Source: Filimonas effusa (GTDB lineage: Bacteria; Bacteroidota; Bacteroidia; Chitinophagales; Chitinophagaceae). Taken from it: a stretch of 64,000 bases of DNA. Position numbers and translations under genes: made by a program. Location of the stretch: positions 186,001 through 250,000 of the forward strand of contig NZ_SDHZ01000004.1 of assembly GCF_004118675.1 (NCBI RefSeq), written 5' to 3'. Under the pieces are notes generated by a model, which was given only the letters and a program-made list of their open reading frames with translations, was not told the origin of the DNA and searched no databases. Below are positions 1 to 8,415 of this stretch, one piece after another (within the stretch, counting starts at the first letter, position 1; each line of letters starts with the position of its first letter).

Positions 1-1
1 T

Positions 2-619
2 ACAATTTCTGAAGTATTAGCCTTAGGTGAGTTTGCTTTAGTAAAAAGTAACTCAGGATTTGATAGACCACGCCAGAATATCATTGTTGAACTCGATCCT
101 ATCGCTCGAAATCTAAAGTTGCCACTTGTTTTCGATAGATGGGCCCCGCCGATGAAACTTTTATACAATTTATGCCAGTTTGAACGTTTTGATATTACTG
201 TGCGATCTACTTCAAGGCATCTGTTTTTTTGTGTTAATTCAAATCAAAATGTTGAAGAATACAAGATAATTGATAGTAATAGAATGGAGTGCTTTGCCTT
301 CGATGCACCTTATGTTTGCGGCTTTACTAACATTTCGATTGAGCGCCCTTTTAATACTGAGCATCGAATATTGAAGTATTATTTCCATAATTTGAATCTC
401 ATTAAATCCAACCCAAAGATTAACCGGCTTTATGATAAATTATTTTATGAAATTGGGCAGTTTATTTTTTCTACACATGCCTATCCCGGTGAAAAAGATC
501 CAAAACAAGAGATTCAATATTTGCAGAATCTGCTACAAAAAATAAATGATTCAAGTGGTACAGATTTCTCATTAAAAAAAAGCGACTTCCCAATTTGGAT
601 ACAATCTAATTTTGACTAA
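2..619 (+). CDS. Hypothetical protein, 5' end outside window
   Basis: The reading frame is open from the first bases of the window to the TAA at 617-619, so the true start lies upstream. A TTG at 119 could act as a start, but the frame before it (for example VLALGEF, FDRPRQN) continues without a stop and reads like normal protein, so I treat the gene as partial. At least 205 residues are visible. No signal peptide, membrane segment or known motif was recognised; the sequence is rich in aromatic residues, Asn and Lys. The DNA is clearly more AT-rich than the rest of the window, and the next kilobase holds decayed genes, so it probably belongs to an accessory island. Function unknown. Confidence 0.6.
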   Translation, partial: TISEVLALGEFALVKSNSGFDRPRQNIIVELDPIARNLKLPLVFDRWAPPMKLLYNLCQFERFDITVRSTSRHLFFCVNSNQNVEEYKIIDSNRMECFAFDAPYVCGFTNISIERPFNTEHRILKYYFHNLNLIKSNPKINRLYDKLFYEIGQFIFSTHAYPGEKDPKQEIQYLQNLLQKINDSSGTDFSLKKSDFPIWIQSNFD

Positions 620-808
620 AAATTCTTATGTTTTGGCTATTATGATTTGTTGTCATTTCTGGAATAATGATTTTCAAAGGTTGCTTTCTGGATATGAGAG
701 CAGGGAGCTAGTTTAAATGATTCTATTGTCGAAGGAGATAACGCCAACGCCTTAAATGGTGCCCATATACAAGGAGGTTCGGAAGCTGTTCAACCGATAT
801 AATAAAGT

Positions 809-840
809 GCCTACCTCTCATAATGTAGGGGTAGGCTTTA
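809..840. terminator. Hairpin, possible bidirectional terminator
   Basis: GCCTACC at 809-815 pairs with GGTAGGC at 830-836 around a 14-nt loop, followed by TTTA on the plus strand and preceded by AATAAA. It sits between the tail-like frame ending near 803 and the thrC remnant ending at 850, so it could end transcription from both sides. Confidence 0.4.
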
Positions 841-849
841 AAATATTAC

Positions 850-1016
850 CTACTCAGAAGCGATTTTTTTAAGTGCAGAAAGAGCGGCCTTATCTTTATA
901 CTCTGTTTTTGTTTTTCAAAAAGATGTTTTACGTTGTTTGGAATCGGGATTTTCTGACCAGTTACGTTTTCTATTGCTTCTGGAAACTTCACAGGATGGG
1001 CGGTTTCTAGGAAGAA
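850..1016 (-). pseudogene. thrC: Threonine synthase C-terminal remnant (frameshifted)
   Basis: On the minus strand the frame reads FLETAHPVKFPEAIENVTG and then IPIPNNVKHLFEKQKQ, which matches the C-terminal end of bacterial threonine synthase (the ETAHPVKFP segment is characteristic). Near position 900 the frame shifts: the open frame runs on into unrelated residues, while the neighbouring frame gives YKDKAALSALKKIASE and a TAG at 850-852, the expected type of C-terminus for this enzyme. Only about 55 residues of a roughly 430-residue enzyme remain. The frame continues upstream to an ATG at 1193, but that ATG lies inside a terminator stem and the extra residues do not look like threonine synthase. 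Identification is from memory of the family, not from a search. Confidence 0.6.
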
Positions 1017-1184
1017 TCGCTTTTGAATGGCGTTGCTTTTTACCTGTTTATCCGTATTTTTGTCCTGTTCTTTGATCTCAAACTCTCGTGAGAAAGCGCG
1101 TGAGTGAATTTTATTATTGTCACTAAAAGGTTGATAACCACGATATTGCGGGGGCTGGTCGAATCCTGTCCTCCCGACTGACTT

Positions 1185-1226
1185 AAAAGCCATTACTCAC
1201 CTGAAAAAGTTGGTAATGGCTTTTTT
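1185..1226. terminator. Rho-independent terminator-like hairpin
   Basis: AAAAGCCATTAC (1185-1196) and GTAATGGCTTTT (1213-1224) form a perfect 12-bp stem with a 16-nt loop, followed by two more T. The A-run on one side and T-run on the other allow it to work in both directions. Confidence 0.65.
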
Positions 1227-1444
1227 CTTTTTAAACCATTCTCTGAAACCCTTTGCTGGCCCCCAAGTTTTCAACTTGATCCCATTCCAGCTTTACGAAA
1301 ATGTTTAGGGCTTTTTTAATGCGTGGTTTTTGACCGCCAGGAAAAGATATTTATACCAGTTTTATCAAATATTCAGATGCTTATCTTTCGTTACTATTTA
1401 GTAATACTGAAGATTATTTTTACCTTGTATCATCAATTAAATAT

Positions 1445-1936
1445 ATGGTACGCCCAGTCCTACTTTTATTCGCTATAATACTGGCAGGTTGCAGTTCTTC
1501 GAACATTGCCGTGCAGGATACGCCTATTCCCCGTGGTAAGACAATAGGGCTCGGTTACTTTAATATGCAGTTGGAAAAAAAGAAAAAACACAATACGGAT
1601 ACTGTATGTTACTGCATAGGGAAAACAATCCAGACAGCATTGATACCCTACCTTCAAAAAGCCCATTTTAAAGTAATAGACCTTCCCATTCCTGAAAAAG
1701 CAACCGACTTCCAGGCCGCAATGATCGCAGATTCCATGCATGTGGATTACCTGCTTACCGCAACCGGATTGGTAGATCTGGTAGGTAAGAGCAGTTTTGT
1801 GGATGCATTGTCTTTAAAAGCAGTAGACCTGAAATCGGGGGAAGTTGCATTTTCCGGGGCCTTTTCAGGTGTTGCTATACGCCCGGTGAAAGCTGCCGGA
1901 AAAATAGGGCAGGCAATAGTGGCTAAAATACAATAA
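1445..1936 (+). CDS. Small lipoprotein, unknown function
   Basis: 163 residues. A signal peptide with lipobox LAGC is visible at residues 12-15, followed by SSS, so the protein is predicted to be lipid-anchored in the envelope. The mature part has alternating beta and helical segments with the pattern 'ALIPYLQKAHFKVID ... ADSMHVDYLLTATGLVDL ... AVDLKSGEVAFSG', reminiscent of the small alpha/beta domain of CsgG- and TolB-N-like lipoproteins (inference from layout only). Two cysteines lie close together (CYC near residues 55-57). It stands alone between a decayed region and a convergent operon. Confidence 0.7.
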   Translation: MVRPVLLLFAIILAGCSSSNIAVQDTPIPRGKTIGLGYFNMQLEKKKKHNTDTVCYCIGKTIQTALIPYLQKAHFKVIDLPIPEKATDFQAAMIADSMHVDYLLTATGLVDLVGKSSFVDALSLKAVDLKSGEVAFSGAFSGVAIRPVKAAGKIGQAIVAKIQ

Positions 1937-2020
1937 GAAGCTTCGCATAGCAGACCTTTCATTGATACCAATCATACAAATAGAAACAAGGAAAAGAAGG
2001 AGTGCCCTACCAACAAAAAA

Positions 2021-2839
2021 TTAAGTATTTAATTCCGTTGGTGCATATCCGAATTGCTTTTTAAATGCAAATGAGAAGTGTGAGAGATTTTCAAAACCTG
2101 TTTCAAGGTAAACATCTACGGGCCTTCTTTTATATTCCACAAGCTGGCGATGGGCAAGCTCCAGCCGTTTTTGTATCAGCCAGCGTTGCGGTGTGGTATG
2201 AAATACTTTACGAAAATCACGGTTGAATGTTGCCAGGCTGCGGCCCGTGAGATAACCGAATCTTTCCAACGGCATATTAAACATAAAGTTCTTTTCCATA
2301 AAGTCGGTCAGGTTAATCTTGCCTGGTTCTTCAAAATTGCCGAGGGAATTGAACAGCTCTTCGTCGATGAGCTTTAAGATGGAAATAGCTTCATCTGTCT
2401 TGGCTTCTGCAAGACTTTCGGGTAATTCGTTCTTTAGATCGAAATAGGGGACAAGTGAACTGAATAAACTATCAAGCAGCGGATGTTTTTCCATTTGCTT
2501 AATGCCCAATTTAGGCATCGTTGAAGAGGGTGTTTTGAGGTGGTGTTTTACAAAGTAGCCCTGCATGGCTTCGGGGGTTAAATAAATGGCCACAGAACTG
2601 TAAGGGCGCCCATCTTTCGCTGTCTTCAGCACCTTTGCCAGTTCATTTCTGGGAAAGAAAATGGTGTCGCCTGCACCAAGTACATAAGTGATACCGGGTA
2701 AGATGATCTTCATCTCACCCGATATCATTCTTATCAGTGTATTCTTTTGAACAATCAGCTCGTTGCTGTAATACGATTCCTCCGTGCAGGTGAGGAAAAT
2801 ATTGGCTTTTGCAACAGATCGTGTTGTATGCGATATCAT
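2021..2839 (-). CDS. AraC-family transcriptional regulator
   Basis: 272 residues. The N-terminal ~150 residues look like the cupin-type sensor half of ExsA/AraC regulators (GEMKIILPG, GDTIFFPRNEL). The C-terminal ~100 residues carry two helix-turn-helix motifs typical of AraC proteins: the first around RFGYLTGRSLATFNRDFRK, the second around PVDVYLETGFENLSHFSFAF with the GYAPTE ending. It is the last gene of a three-gene minus-strand operon after the SDR (3964-4983) and aldo-keto reductase (2856-3944), 16 bp behind the latter, so it probably regulates that operon. The inducer cannot be deduced. Confidence 0.9.
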   Translation of the reverse strand: MISHTTRSVAKANIFLTCTEESYYSNELIVQKNTLIRMISGEMKIILPGITYVLGAGDTIFFPRNELAKVLKTAKDGRPYSSVAIYLTPEAMQGYFVKHHLKTPSSTMPKLGIKQMEKHPLLDSLFSSLVPYFDLKNELPESLAEAKTDEAISILKLIDEELFNSLGNFEEPGKINLTDFMEKNFMFNMPLERFGYLTGRSLATFNRDFRKVFHTTPQRWLIQKRLELAHRQLVEYKRRPVDVYLETGFENLSHFSFAFKKQFGYAPTELNT

Positions 2840-2855
2840 ACGCTAAAAATACAAA

Positions 2856-3944
2856 TTAGTATTGGCCCGGCTGCATGTTTGAAAGCATAGGTAAGGCGGC
2901 TGGCTTAAATCCATTGATCTCTATGCCGCCATGCTGCATGATGGGGATCATGTCTTTATATTGCGACAAAAAAGTCTTCGGTGGCATAGAAAGCGCATCC
3001 AGTGAAGCGATCTCTTCAGGCGTTAAATGAATGGTTGTCGCAGCAATACTGGCTTCCAGCTGTTGCAGATCTCTTACACCGATAATGGTGGAGGAAACAC
3101 CCGGCCTGTTGTTCACCCAGCTTAATGCAACTGCGGCTACATTGGTGTTGTGTAACTCTGCAATTCGTTGAAGTTCATCGATTATCTGCAGTTCTGCTTC
3201 TGTTGGTGTATTGCCGCCATTTCTTTCCTTCCATCTTCCATCGACGTTGCCGGCATTGGCACGTGTGTATTTACCTGACAGTAAACCATTCTTAAGCGGG
3301 CTCCACGGGGTGATACCCAGACCCAATTCTACAGCCATGGGTACCAGTTCCTCTTCAACGGTGCGCTGCAGTAAGGAATACTCGATCTGCAAGCCGATGA
3401 ATGGCGTCCAGTCCTTAAAAAGGGCTGCGGTTTGTGCCTGGGCTACCTTCCAGGCCGGTGCATCGCTAACGCCAATATAACGGATCTTTCCACTTTTTAC
3501 GGCATTGTCTAACGACCGCATGGTTTCTTCCATTGGTGTTGAAAAATCCCAGGAATGAATCCAGAACAGATCTATGTAATCTGTTTGTAGTCTTCGAAGG
3601 GAATGCTCCAGGTTCGTTATTAACGACTTGTTACCGGTGCCGGCTGTATTGGGATTGCCGGGAAATACATTGTTGGCGAATTTGGTGGCAATGACCATCT
3701 GTGTGCGGAGCGACGAATTTCGGCCTACTACATCGCCAATAATTCTTTCCGAATGATTGTTGGTGTAGATATTGGCGGTGTCGATAAAATTCCCTCCTTT
3801 TTCAATATAGGTATTGATGATTTTTGTGGATTCTTCTACGCTGGCGCCCCAGCCCCAGTCTTCGCCAAATGTCATGGCACCCAGGCATAGGGGACTTACC
3901 CGCAATCCTGATTTACCCAATGTTTTATATGATTGTAATGACAT
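2856..3944 (-). CDS. Aldo/keto reductase
   Basis: 362 residues. NAD(P)H-dependent oxidoreductase of the AKR superfamily (TIM barrel). The catalytic tetrad is readable: Asp and Tyr in FIDTANIYTNNHSE, Lys in VIATKFA, and His in LFWIHSWD. The N-terminus (LGKSGLRVSPLCLGAMTFG) is typical of AKRs resembling YajO/Tas. The substrate is unknown. It follows the SDR gene at 3964 by 19 bp and precedes the AraC gene by 16 bp, so all three are probably co-transcribed. An SDR and an AKR under one AraC regulator suggests handling of a carbonyl compound (inference). Confidence 0.92.
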   Translation of the reverse strand: MSLQSYKTLGKSGLRVSPLCLGAMTFGEDWGWGASVEESTKIINTYIEKGGNFIDTANIYTNNHSERIIGDVVGRNSSLRTQMVIATKFANNVFPGNPNTAGTGNKSLITNLEHSLRRLQTDYIDLFWIHSWDFSTPMEETMRSLDNAVKSGKIRYIGVSDAPAWKVAQAQTAALFKDWTPFIGLQIEYSLLQRTVEEELVPMAVELGLGITPWSPLKNGLLSGKYTRANAGNVDGRWKERNGGNTPTEAELQIIDELQRIAELHNTNVAAVALSWVNNRPGVSSTIIGVRDLQQLEASIAATTIHLTPEEIASLDALSMPPKTFLSQYKDMIPIMQHGGIEINGFKPAALPMLSNMQPGQY

Positions 3945-3963
3945 AGTTTGAATTATTAGTGAA

Positions 3964-4983
3964 TTATAAAAAACTTGTTCTGGTTAGTGTTTCACTTAGC
4001 GACCAGAGCTTTGTCGCATTTTGGGCATCTACAGCATAAGGCATTACTCCAAATAGTTTTGTGATACCGTGTATTCTTTTCCGGGGATCGGAGCCGGTAA
4101 GGTCGGGCTCAGCTACTTCTGTATTTTCGCAATACACACCGCCTATTGCATTTAATTGTTGGCTGGTTGCACACCACACCGTTGTGGAAGCACCCTGGGC
4201 AATAGATTTTCTGCCTGTAGACGGGTCGTGTATCACCTTGCCTTCGGCATCGTATACTCCCATTTTCTTTAGATCTTCATCCGGTACGTAGCGTTTTAAA
4301 TCGGTTTCTACAATAGCCCCGGGATGTAAGGAATAAGAGTGGACGCCATATGCTGCGCCTCTTTTATCCAGTTCTACGGAGAAGAGTATGTTGGCAGTCT
4401 TCGACTGGCCGTAGCCCAGCAAAGTATCGTATTCCCTATGCTCAAAATTGGGATCTTCAAAATGAACCGGGGAGAAATGATGCCCCCAGGAGGAAACATT
4501 GATAACCCTTGCTCCATTTGCTTTCTTTAATGCATCCCACAGTCTTGCTGTTAGTTGAAAATGACCAAGATGGTTGGTGGACAACTGCGATTCATAGCCG
4601 CGGCTGTCCCTTTGCAAAGGCACCCACATAATGCCGGCATTATTGATGAGCAAGTGCAGCGGACGACCCGAGGAGATGAATTTTTCAGCAAATGCATCTA
4701 TGGAGTCGGGGTTCATCAGGTCAATTTCCTCCAACTCTATATTGCTGATACCGGCCAGATTCGTTTTTGCTTTTGCGGTATCTCTTGCAGGAACAATTAC
4801 CGTTGCGCCTGCGGAGACGAACGTCTTCACTGTTTCCAAACCAATGCCGGCGTAACCGCCTGTAACAATAACTGTTTTCCCTGTTAAATCTATTCCTTCA
4901 ATAACCTCTGTTGCGGTAGAAGCTGCGCTGAACCCTGAATTTACAGGCTTTTGTAATGCCCCGTTATAATTATTCAGTTCCAT
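3964..4983 (-). CDS. Short-chain dehydrogenase/reductase
   Basis: 339 residues, longer than a classical 250-residue SDR. The Rossmann motif VTGGYAGIGLETVK, NNAGIM, the catalytic Ser in INVSSWG and the YGQSKTAN motif (YxxxK) are all present, with an extended C-terminus like retinol-dehydrogenase or WW-domain-oxidoreductase type SDRs. First gene of the operon 4983 to 2021. A promoter-like box lies 18 bp upstream of the start. Substrate unknown. Confidence 0.92.
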   Translation of the reverse strand: MELNNYNGALQKPVNSGFSAASTATEVIEGIDLTGKTVIVTGGYAGIGLETVKTFVSAGATVIVPARDTAKAKTNLAGISNIELEEIDLMNPDSIDAFAEKFISSGRPLHLLINNAGIMWVPLQRDSRGYESQLSTNHLGHFQLTARLWDALKKANGARVINVSSWGHHFSPVHFEDPNFEHREYDTLLGYGQSKTANILFSVELDKRGAAYGVHSYSLHPGAIVETDLKRYVPDEDLKKMGVYDAEGKVIHDPSTGRKSIAQGASTTVWCATSQQLNAIGGVYCENTEVAEPDLTGSDPRKRIHGITKLFGVMPYAVDAQNATKLWSLSETLTRTSFL

Positions 4984-5001
4984 TTTATTTGTTTAATAGA
5001 A

Positions 5002-5009
5002 CAAAATTA
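5002..5009 (-). promoter_or_regulatory. Promoter -7 box for the SDR-AKR-AraC operon
   Basis: Read on the minus strand this is TAATTTTG, an exact match to the Bacteroidota housekeeping -7 consensus TAnnTTTG, 18 bp ahead of the SDR start codon. No clear -33 TTTG was seen at the usual spacing. Confidence 0.45.
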
Positions 5010-5201
5010 AAACGGAACGATACCGGCTTGTTTGTTTAAAATATCAAATTTGCTTTGTTGAGAATGTCAGTCGTTACGGTGCTTCTCCCCTTTGCCGGCG
5101 AGGCGACCAGAATATTACCGCACGTCATTGGTACAGGGCTTAGAAGCTACCGTGGCCGGCACTGCCACCCGCGATGTGGTTAGGGTTGCGGCAGGCAGTA
5201 G

Positions 5202-5402
5202 TTATCCATTGTTGCGATACAGGTAATTGCAGGTGTAGATCCGTAAGGCATTGCCTGTAAACATTACTATAAACATGAACAACGAAACATCCGGCGCTTT
5301 CTTTATTCGAATGATTTTAACCAGTTGTGGTAGTAATGAGGAGGCTGTGCAGATGCCTGCAACCAGGCCTAAAATATCAATGGATTCCATATTCATTCCC
5401 AT
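5202..5402 (-). pseudogene. SemiSWEET-type sugar transporter, truncated
   Basis: 66 residues. The first two thirds (GLVAGICTASSLLPQLVKII, then KAPDVSLFMFIVMFTGNAL) are a convincing SemiSWEET/PQ-loop sequence with the LPQ motif in the first helix. Normal SemiSWEETs have three helices in about 85-95 residues and work as dimers; here the frame loses similarity after GNALRIY and stops before the third helix. I checked the two other minus-strand frames downstream and saw no third helix. It is therefore probably a broken gene. It lies divergent to the alpha-amylase gene. Confidence 0.55.
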
Positions 5403-5518
5403 TTTTATTTTTAAAGGTTGTCGTCATTCTGGTCGAAGTGATTATAAAATACTGTGACTTGCAATACATGGGCGATAGCAGGGAACAGTTTTTGCCTTTT
5501 GCATTTAAAAGTAGCCTT

Positions 5519-7000
5519 ATGAATAACGGGACCTTACTGCAATTCTTTCATTGGTATATTACTCCGGAAGATGAACTATGGAAAAAATTAGCAAACGAAG
5601 CCTCAAGGCTTTCCGAAATGGGTATATCGGCGGTGTGGATGCCGCCGGCTTTTAAAGGAAGCAAGGGCAAGTATAGCGGAGGGTATGATGTGTATGATCT
5701 TTACGACCTGGGTGAGTTTGATCAAAAGGGGACCGTTGCAACCAAATTTGGAGCTAAAGAAGATTACTTAAATGCGATAGCTGCTGCGCATAAGCTTGGT
5801 ATGCAGGTGTATGCAGATATCATCATTAATCATCTTTGTGGAGCGGATGCTACGGAACGGGTGCCGGTACGTAAAGTAAATCCGGAAAACCGGCTGGAGT
5901 TTATCTCCGATACATTCGATATAGAGGCGTATACCAAATTTACCTTTCCGGGAAGAAATCAATATTCCGATTTTAAATGGGACTTTCAATGTTTTAGCGG
6001 CGTGGATTGCGCGAAGGATCTGGATGAAAAAGGCATTTTCAGTATTCAGAATAACTATGGAGAAGGTTGGGAAGATGTTTCAAACCAGGAGCTGGGCAAT
6101 TTTGATTTTCTTTTCGGTGCCGATATTGAATACCGGAATCCTGCTGTACAGGAGGAGGTCAAGCGCTGGGCCGCATGGTATTGGCAAACTGCACAGTTTA
6201 ATGGTGTACGTCTCGATGCTGTAAAGCATGTTTCTCCCGGTTATTTAAAGGAATGGCTGCAGCATTTGCGAAGTGTTGCCGGCAAAGAACTGTTTGCGGT
6301 AGCGGAATTCTGGGCACCCGAACAGTTAGGAGATATGCTTCACTTTATCGACATTACGGAGAGGCAGATGTCGCTGTTCGATGCTCCTCTTAACCGTAAT
6401 ATGTATGAGGCTGGGAAGCAGGGTAAGGATTACGACCTGCAGACGATATTCAATGATACGTTGGTTGCAATACATCCCACCCTTTCGGTGACGCTGGTGG
6501 GAAATCATGATACACAACCGCTGCAATTGCTTGAAGCGCCGGTGGCAGACTGGTTTAAGCCGCTTGCATATGCGCTTATCCTGTTATGCGATAAAGGCTA
6601 TCCATGCGTATTTTACCCTGATCTTTATGGAGCAAAATATAAAGGAAAGAATGATAAAGGAGAGGAGATTGAAATAGAATTAAAACCGGTAAAGGGACTG
6701 GAAGAACTGATCAGGGCGCGCAATCTGTTTGCGTATGGCATGCAGCGCAACTTTTTGGACTATCCTAACTGCATAGGCTGGACAAGGGAAGGTGATGAGG
6801 AACATGAACGATCTGGCTGCGCTGTATTGTTATCGAATGCCGATAAAGGACAAAAGCGTATGGAAGTGGGCAAACGGCATGCAGGAAAATACTTTTATGA
6901 CATGCTTGGCAACAGCGAAGGCCGGATCTTGATAGCAGAGGATGGATGGGCTGAGTTTTATTGCCCGGCCGGAAGCCTTTCGTTATGGGTACGTGAATAA
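5519..7000 (+). CDS. Cytoplasmic alpha-amylase, GH13 family
   Basis: 493 residues from the chosen start. Hydrolyses internal alpha-1,4 bonds of starch, glycogen or maltodextrins. The ATG at 5519 gives MNNGTLLQFFHWY, the usual start of GH13 subfamily 5 enzymes; the frame is open further upstream (ATG at 5468), but those residues overlap the divergent SemiSWEET promoter region and are not needed. No signal peptide, so cytoplasmic. Catalytic residues are visible: nucleophile Asp233 in VRLDAVKH, acid/base Glu263 in AVAEFW and the third Asp331 in VGNHDTQP. IINHLCGAD is the first conserved region. It is followed by a strong terminator and has no other glycan gene beside it except the truncated SemiSWEET. 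Confidence 0.93.
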   Translation: MNNGTLLQFFHWYITPEDELWKKLANEASRLSEMGISAVWMPPAFKGSKGKYSGGYDVYDLYDLGEFDQKGTVATKFGAKEDYLNAIAAAHKLGMQVYADIIINHLCGADATERVPVRKVNPENRLEFISDTFDIEAYTKFTFPGRNQYSDFKWDFQCFSGVDCAKDLDEKGIFSIQNNYGEGWEDVSNQELGNFDFLFGADIEYRNPAVQEEVKRWAAWYWQTAQFNGVRLDAVKHVSPGYLKEWLQHLRSVAGKELFAVAEFWAPEQLGDMLHFIDITERQMSLFDAPLNRNMYEAGKQGKDYDLQTIFNDTLVAIHPTLSVTLVGNHDTQPLQLLEAPVADWFKPLAYALILLCDKGYPCVFYPDLYGAKYKGKNDKGEEIEIELKPVKGLEELIRARNLFAYGMQRNFLDYPNCIGWTREGDEEHERSGCAVLLSNADKGQKRMEVGKRHAGKYFYDMLGNSEGRILIAEDGWAEFYCPAGSLSLWVRE

Positions 7001-7022
7001 GAAGGTGTGTTGTTTATCAAAT

Positions 7023-7056
7023 AAAAAGAGTCCGTTCCTGTGAGCGGACTCTTTTT
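7023..7056. terminator. Strong bidirectional terminator
   Basis: AAAAAGAGTCCG (7023-7034) and CGGACTCTTTTT (7045-7056) form a perfect 12-bp stem with a 10-nt loop, flanked by A-run and T-run. It separates the converging alpha-amylase and WKNG-repeat lipoprotein genes. Confidence 0.88.
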
Positions 7057-7084
7057 ATTTGAATGGCAGTGCTTTTATAGATCT

Positions 7085-8116
7085 TTATTTTACAAAAAGG
7101 CCTTCGCCGATCCCATTCTTGGTAGGATCACTCAAAGCTGTAGCCTTGCCATTCTTCCATAATTTAACAACGTCGATGTTTCCTTCCTTCTCATACCCGA
7201 GCACATAAACATCGCCGTCTTTTATAACTATGTAGCTGGCTTGTGCTTTGTTTGTGCCATCAGTAAGTGCTGTAGCAACGCCGTTTTTCCATACCATCGC
7301 CTTGCTATAGCGGCCAATTTCCTCAGATCCACAGGCATATACATCATTTCCGTTCACGAACAGGTCGGAAACAAACGCGTTGTTAGTACCGTCTGTGAGC
7401 GTGATAGGGCTTTGATTCTTCCATATTTTCGCAACCGTTTTATCGATGCTGTTGGCTTCAAATCCGCCAGCGTATACATCATTCCCGGAAACAAATACGG
7501 TTTCTGCTGAAGCATAAAAAGTGGCATCGGTGAGTGCCACTCCTTTACCGTTCTTCCATATTTTAGCTACGTTTTTTTGACCGTTGGGGGCAGTGGCTTC
7601 TCTGCCTGTCACGTACACATCGCTTCCTGCCACCATAATATCCGTGGCAGTTGCTAAATACTGGCCGTCGGAGATATTTGTAGCGACACCGTTTTTCCAT
7701 ACTTTGGCAACAACCGATTTGGTCTCTTTTTGGTATACCGACCCTGTTACATATACGTCTTTGTTTGCTACCCAAATGGCAGCTGAAGTCGCTTGGCTGA
7801 TGGTCTTGGCAAGCGTATCTGCTTTCCCGTTTTTCCATAACAGTACAACACTGCTTCCGTCCGCAAAAGATTTGGAGCCGGAAGCATAAACATCATTGCC
7901 ATCTACAAAGAAGCCCGATACTGAATAGCTGCTGATAAGATTGCTTACTGTGCCATCCTTCCATACCCTGCCAACGTAATCGTAACCTTGCGCAGTTGCG
8001 CTTTCATTGAAAGCTGCATACACTTTAAATGCCGGCTGTGTATCGGTGTCATCATCTTTACTGCACGACGTCAATAAACTGGCTACAATACATGTAGCTA
8101 AGAAAGTTCTTTTCAT
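7085..8116 (-). CDS. Repeat lipoprotein with seven WKNG units
   Basis: 343 residues. The signal peptide ends in LLTSC followed by SKDDD; an acidic run right after the lipobox cysteine is typical of Bacteroidota lipoproteins exported to the cell surface. The mature protein is made of seven repeats of about 44 residues, each with a WK(N/D)G-like core (one copy reads WKNQ), a following LTDGT-like turn, and GNDVYVxG-like strands. Seven strand-rich repeats suggest a seven-bladed propeller (inference). It stands alone between a bidirectional terminator and the divergent MFS gene. Function unknown; it may be a surface binding protein. Confidence 0.8.
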   Translation of the reverse strand: MKRTFLATCIVASLLTSCSKDDDTDTQPAFKVYAAFNESATAQGYDYVGRVWKDGTVSNLISSYSVSGFFVDGNDVYASGSKSFADGSSVVLLWKNGKADTLAKTISQATSAAIWVANKDVYVTGSVYQKETKSVVAKVWKNGVATNISDGQYLATATDIMVAGSDVYVTGREATAPNGQKNVAKIWKNGKGVALTDATFYASAETVFVSGNDVYAGGFEANSIDKTVAKIWKNQSPITLTDGTNNAFVSDLFVNGNDVYACGSEEIGRYSKAMVWKNGVATALTDGTNKAQASYIVIKDGDVYVLGYEKEGNIDVVKLWKNGKATALSDPTKNGIGEGLFVK

Positions 8117-8415
8117 GTTGTTTTTATTAAATTATATGGTTTTAATTTGCCCTGCTTCGGTCAATGCATTTGCGTGTAGATTGGTGTTTCCTTTAAATTT
8201 AACAGGCAAACAAAATGTACCCGTCTGTTTGTATAAAGACATCTTATGGTGTTGGTATTTTCGGCAAAGCTCTTGAATGGCCTTGTTAATTTCGTTTACA
8301 TTTGGCAAGATTTTCGGAATGCAGAAGCTGGCGAACCGCAGGTGCCCACTCTGGCGCTAAAACGCCTTTATGTATCTTTGCCATTCTTTTCGTATATATA
8401 AAGGATGAACGCACG
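8117..8415. other. Divergent promoter region
   Basis: About 300 bp between the minus-strand WKNG lipoprotein and the plus-strand MFS gene. Apart from the promoter-like box at 8373-8380 no gene or repeat was recognised; the frames through it lack convincing protein features. Confidence 0.4.
8373..8380 (+). promoter_or_regulatory. Promoter -7 box for the MFS gene
   Basis: TATCTTTG matches TAnnTTTG exactly and lies 35 bp before the MFS start at 8416. No good -33 element was found. Confidence 0.45.

Larger units (their letters stand above)
620..1444. other. Gene-poor, decayed stretch
   Basis: No intact gene is supported here. It contains a start-less reading frame of about 35 codons ending in TAA near 801-803 (residues such as EGDNANALNGAHIQGG), which looks like the tail of a lost gene; a hairpin at 809-836; the threonine synthase remnant at 850-1016; and a strong hairpin at 1185-1224. 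The mixture of tails without heads suggests repeated insertion and deletion. Confidence 0.5.

Noticed and set aside
1017-1193. N-terminal half of the minus-strand frame that ends in the thrC remnant
   Set aside because: Its ATG lies in a terminator stem and the residues do not fit threonine synthase or another family I know; I kept only the part with homology.
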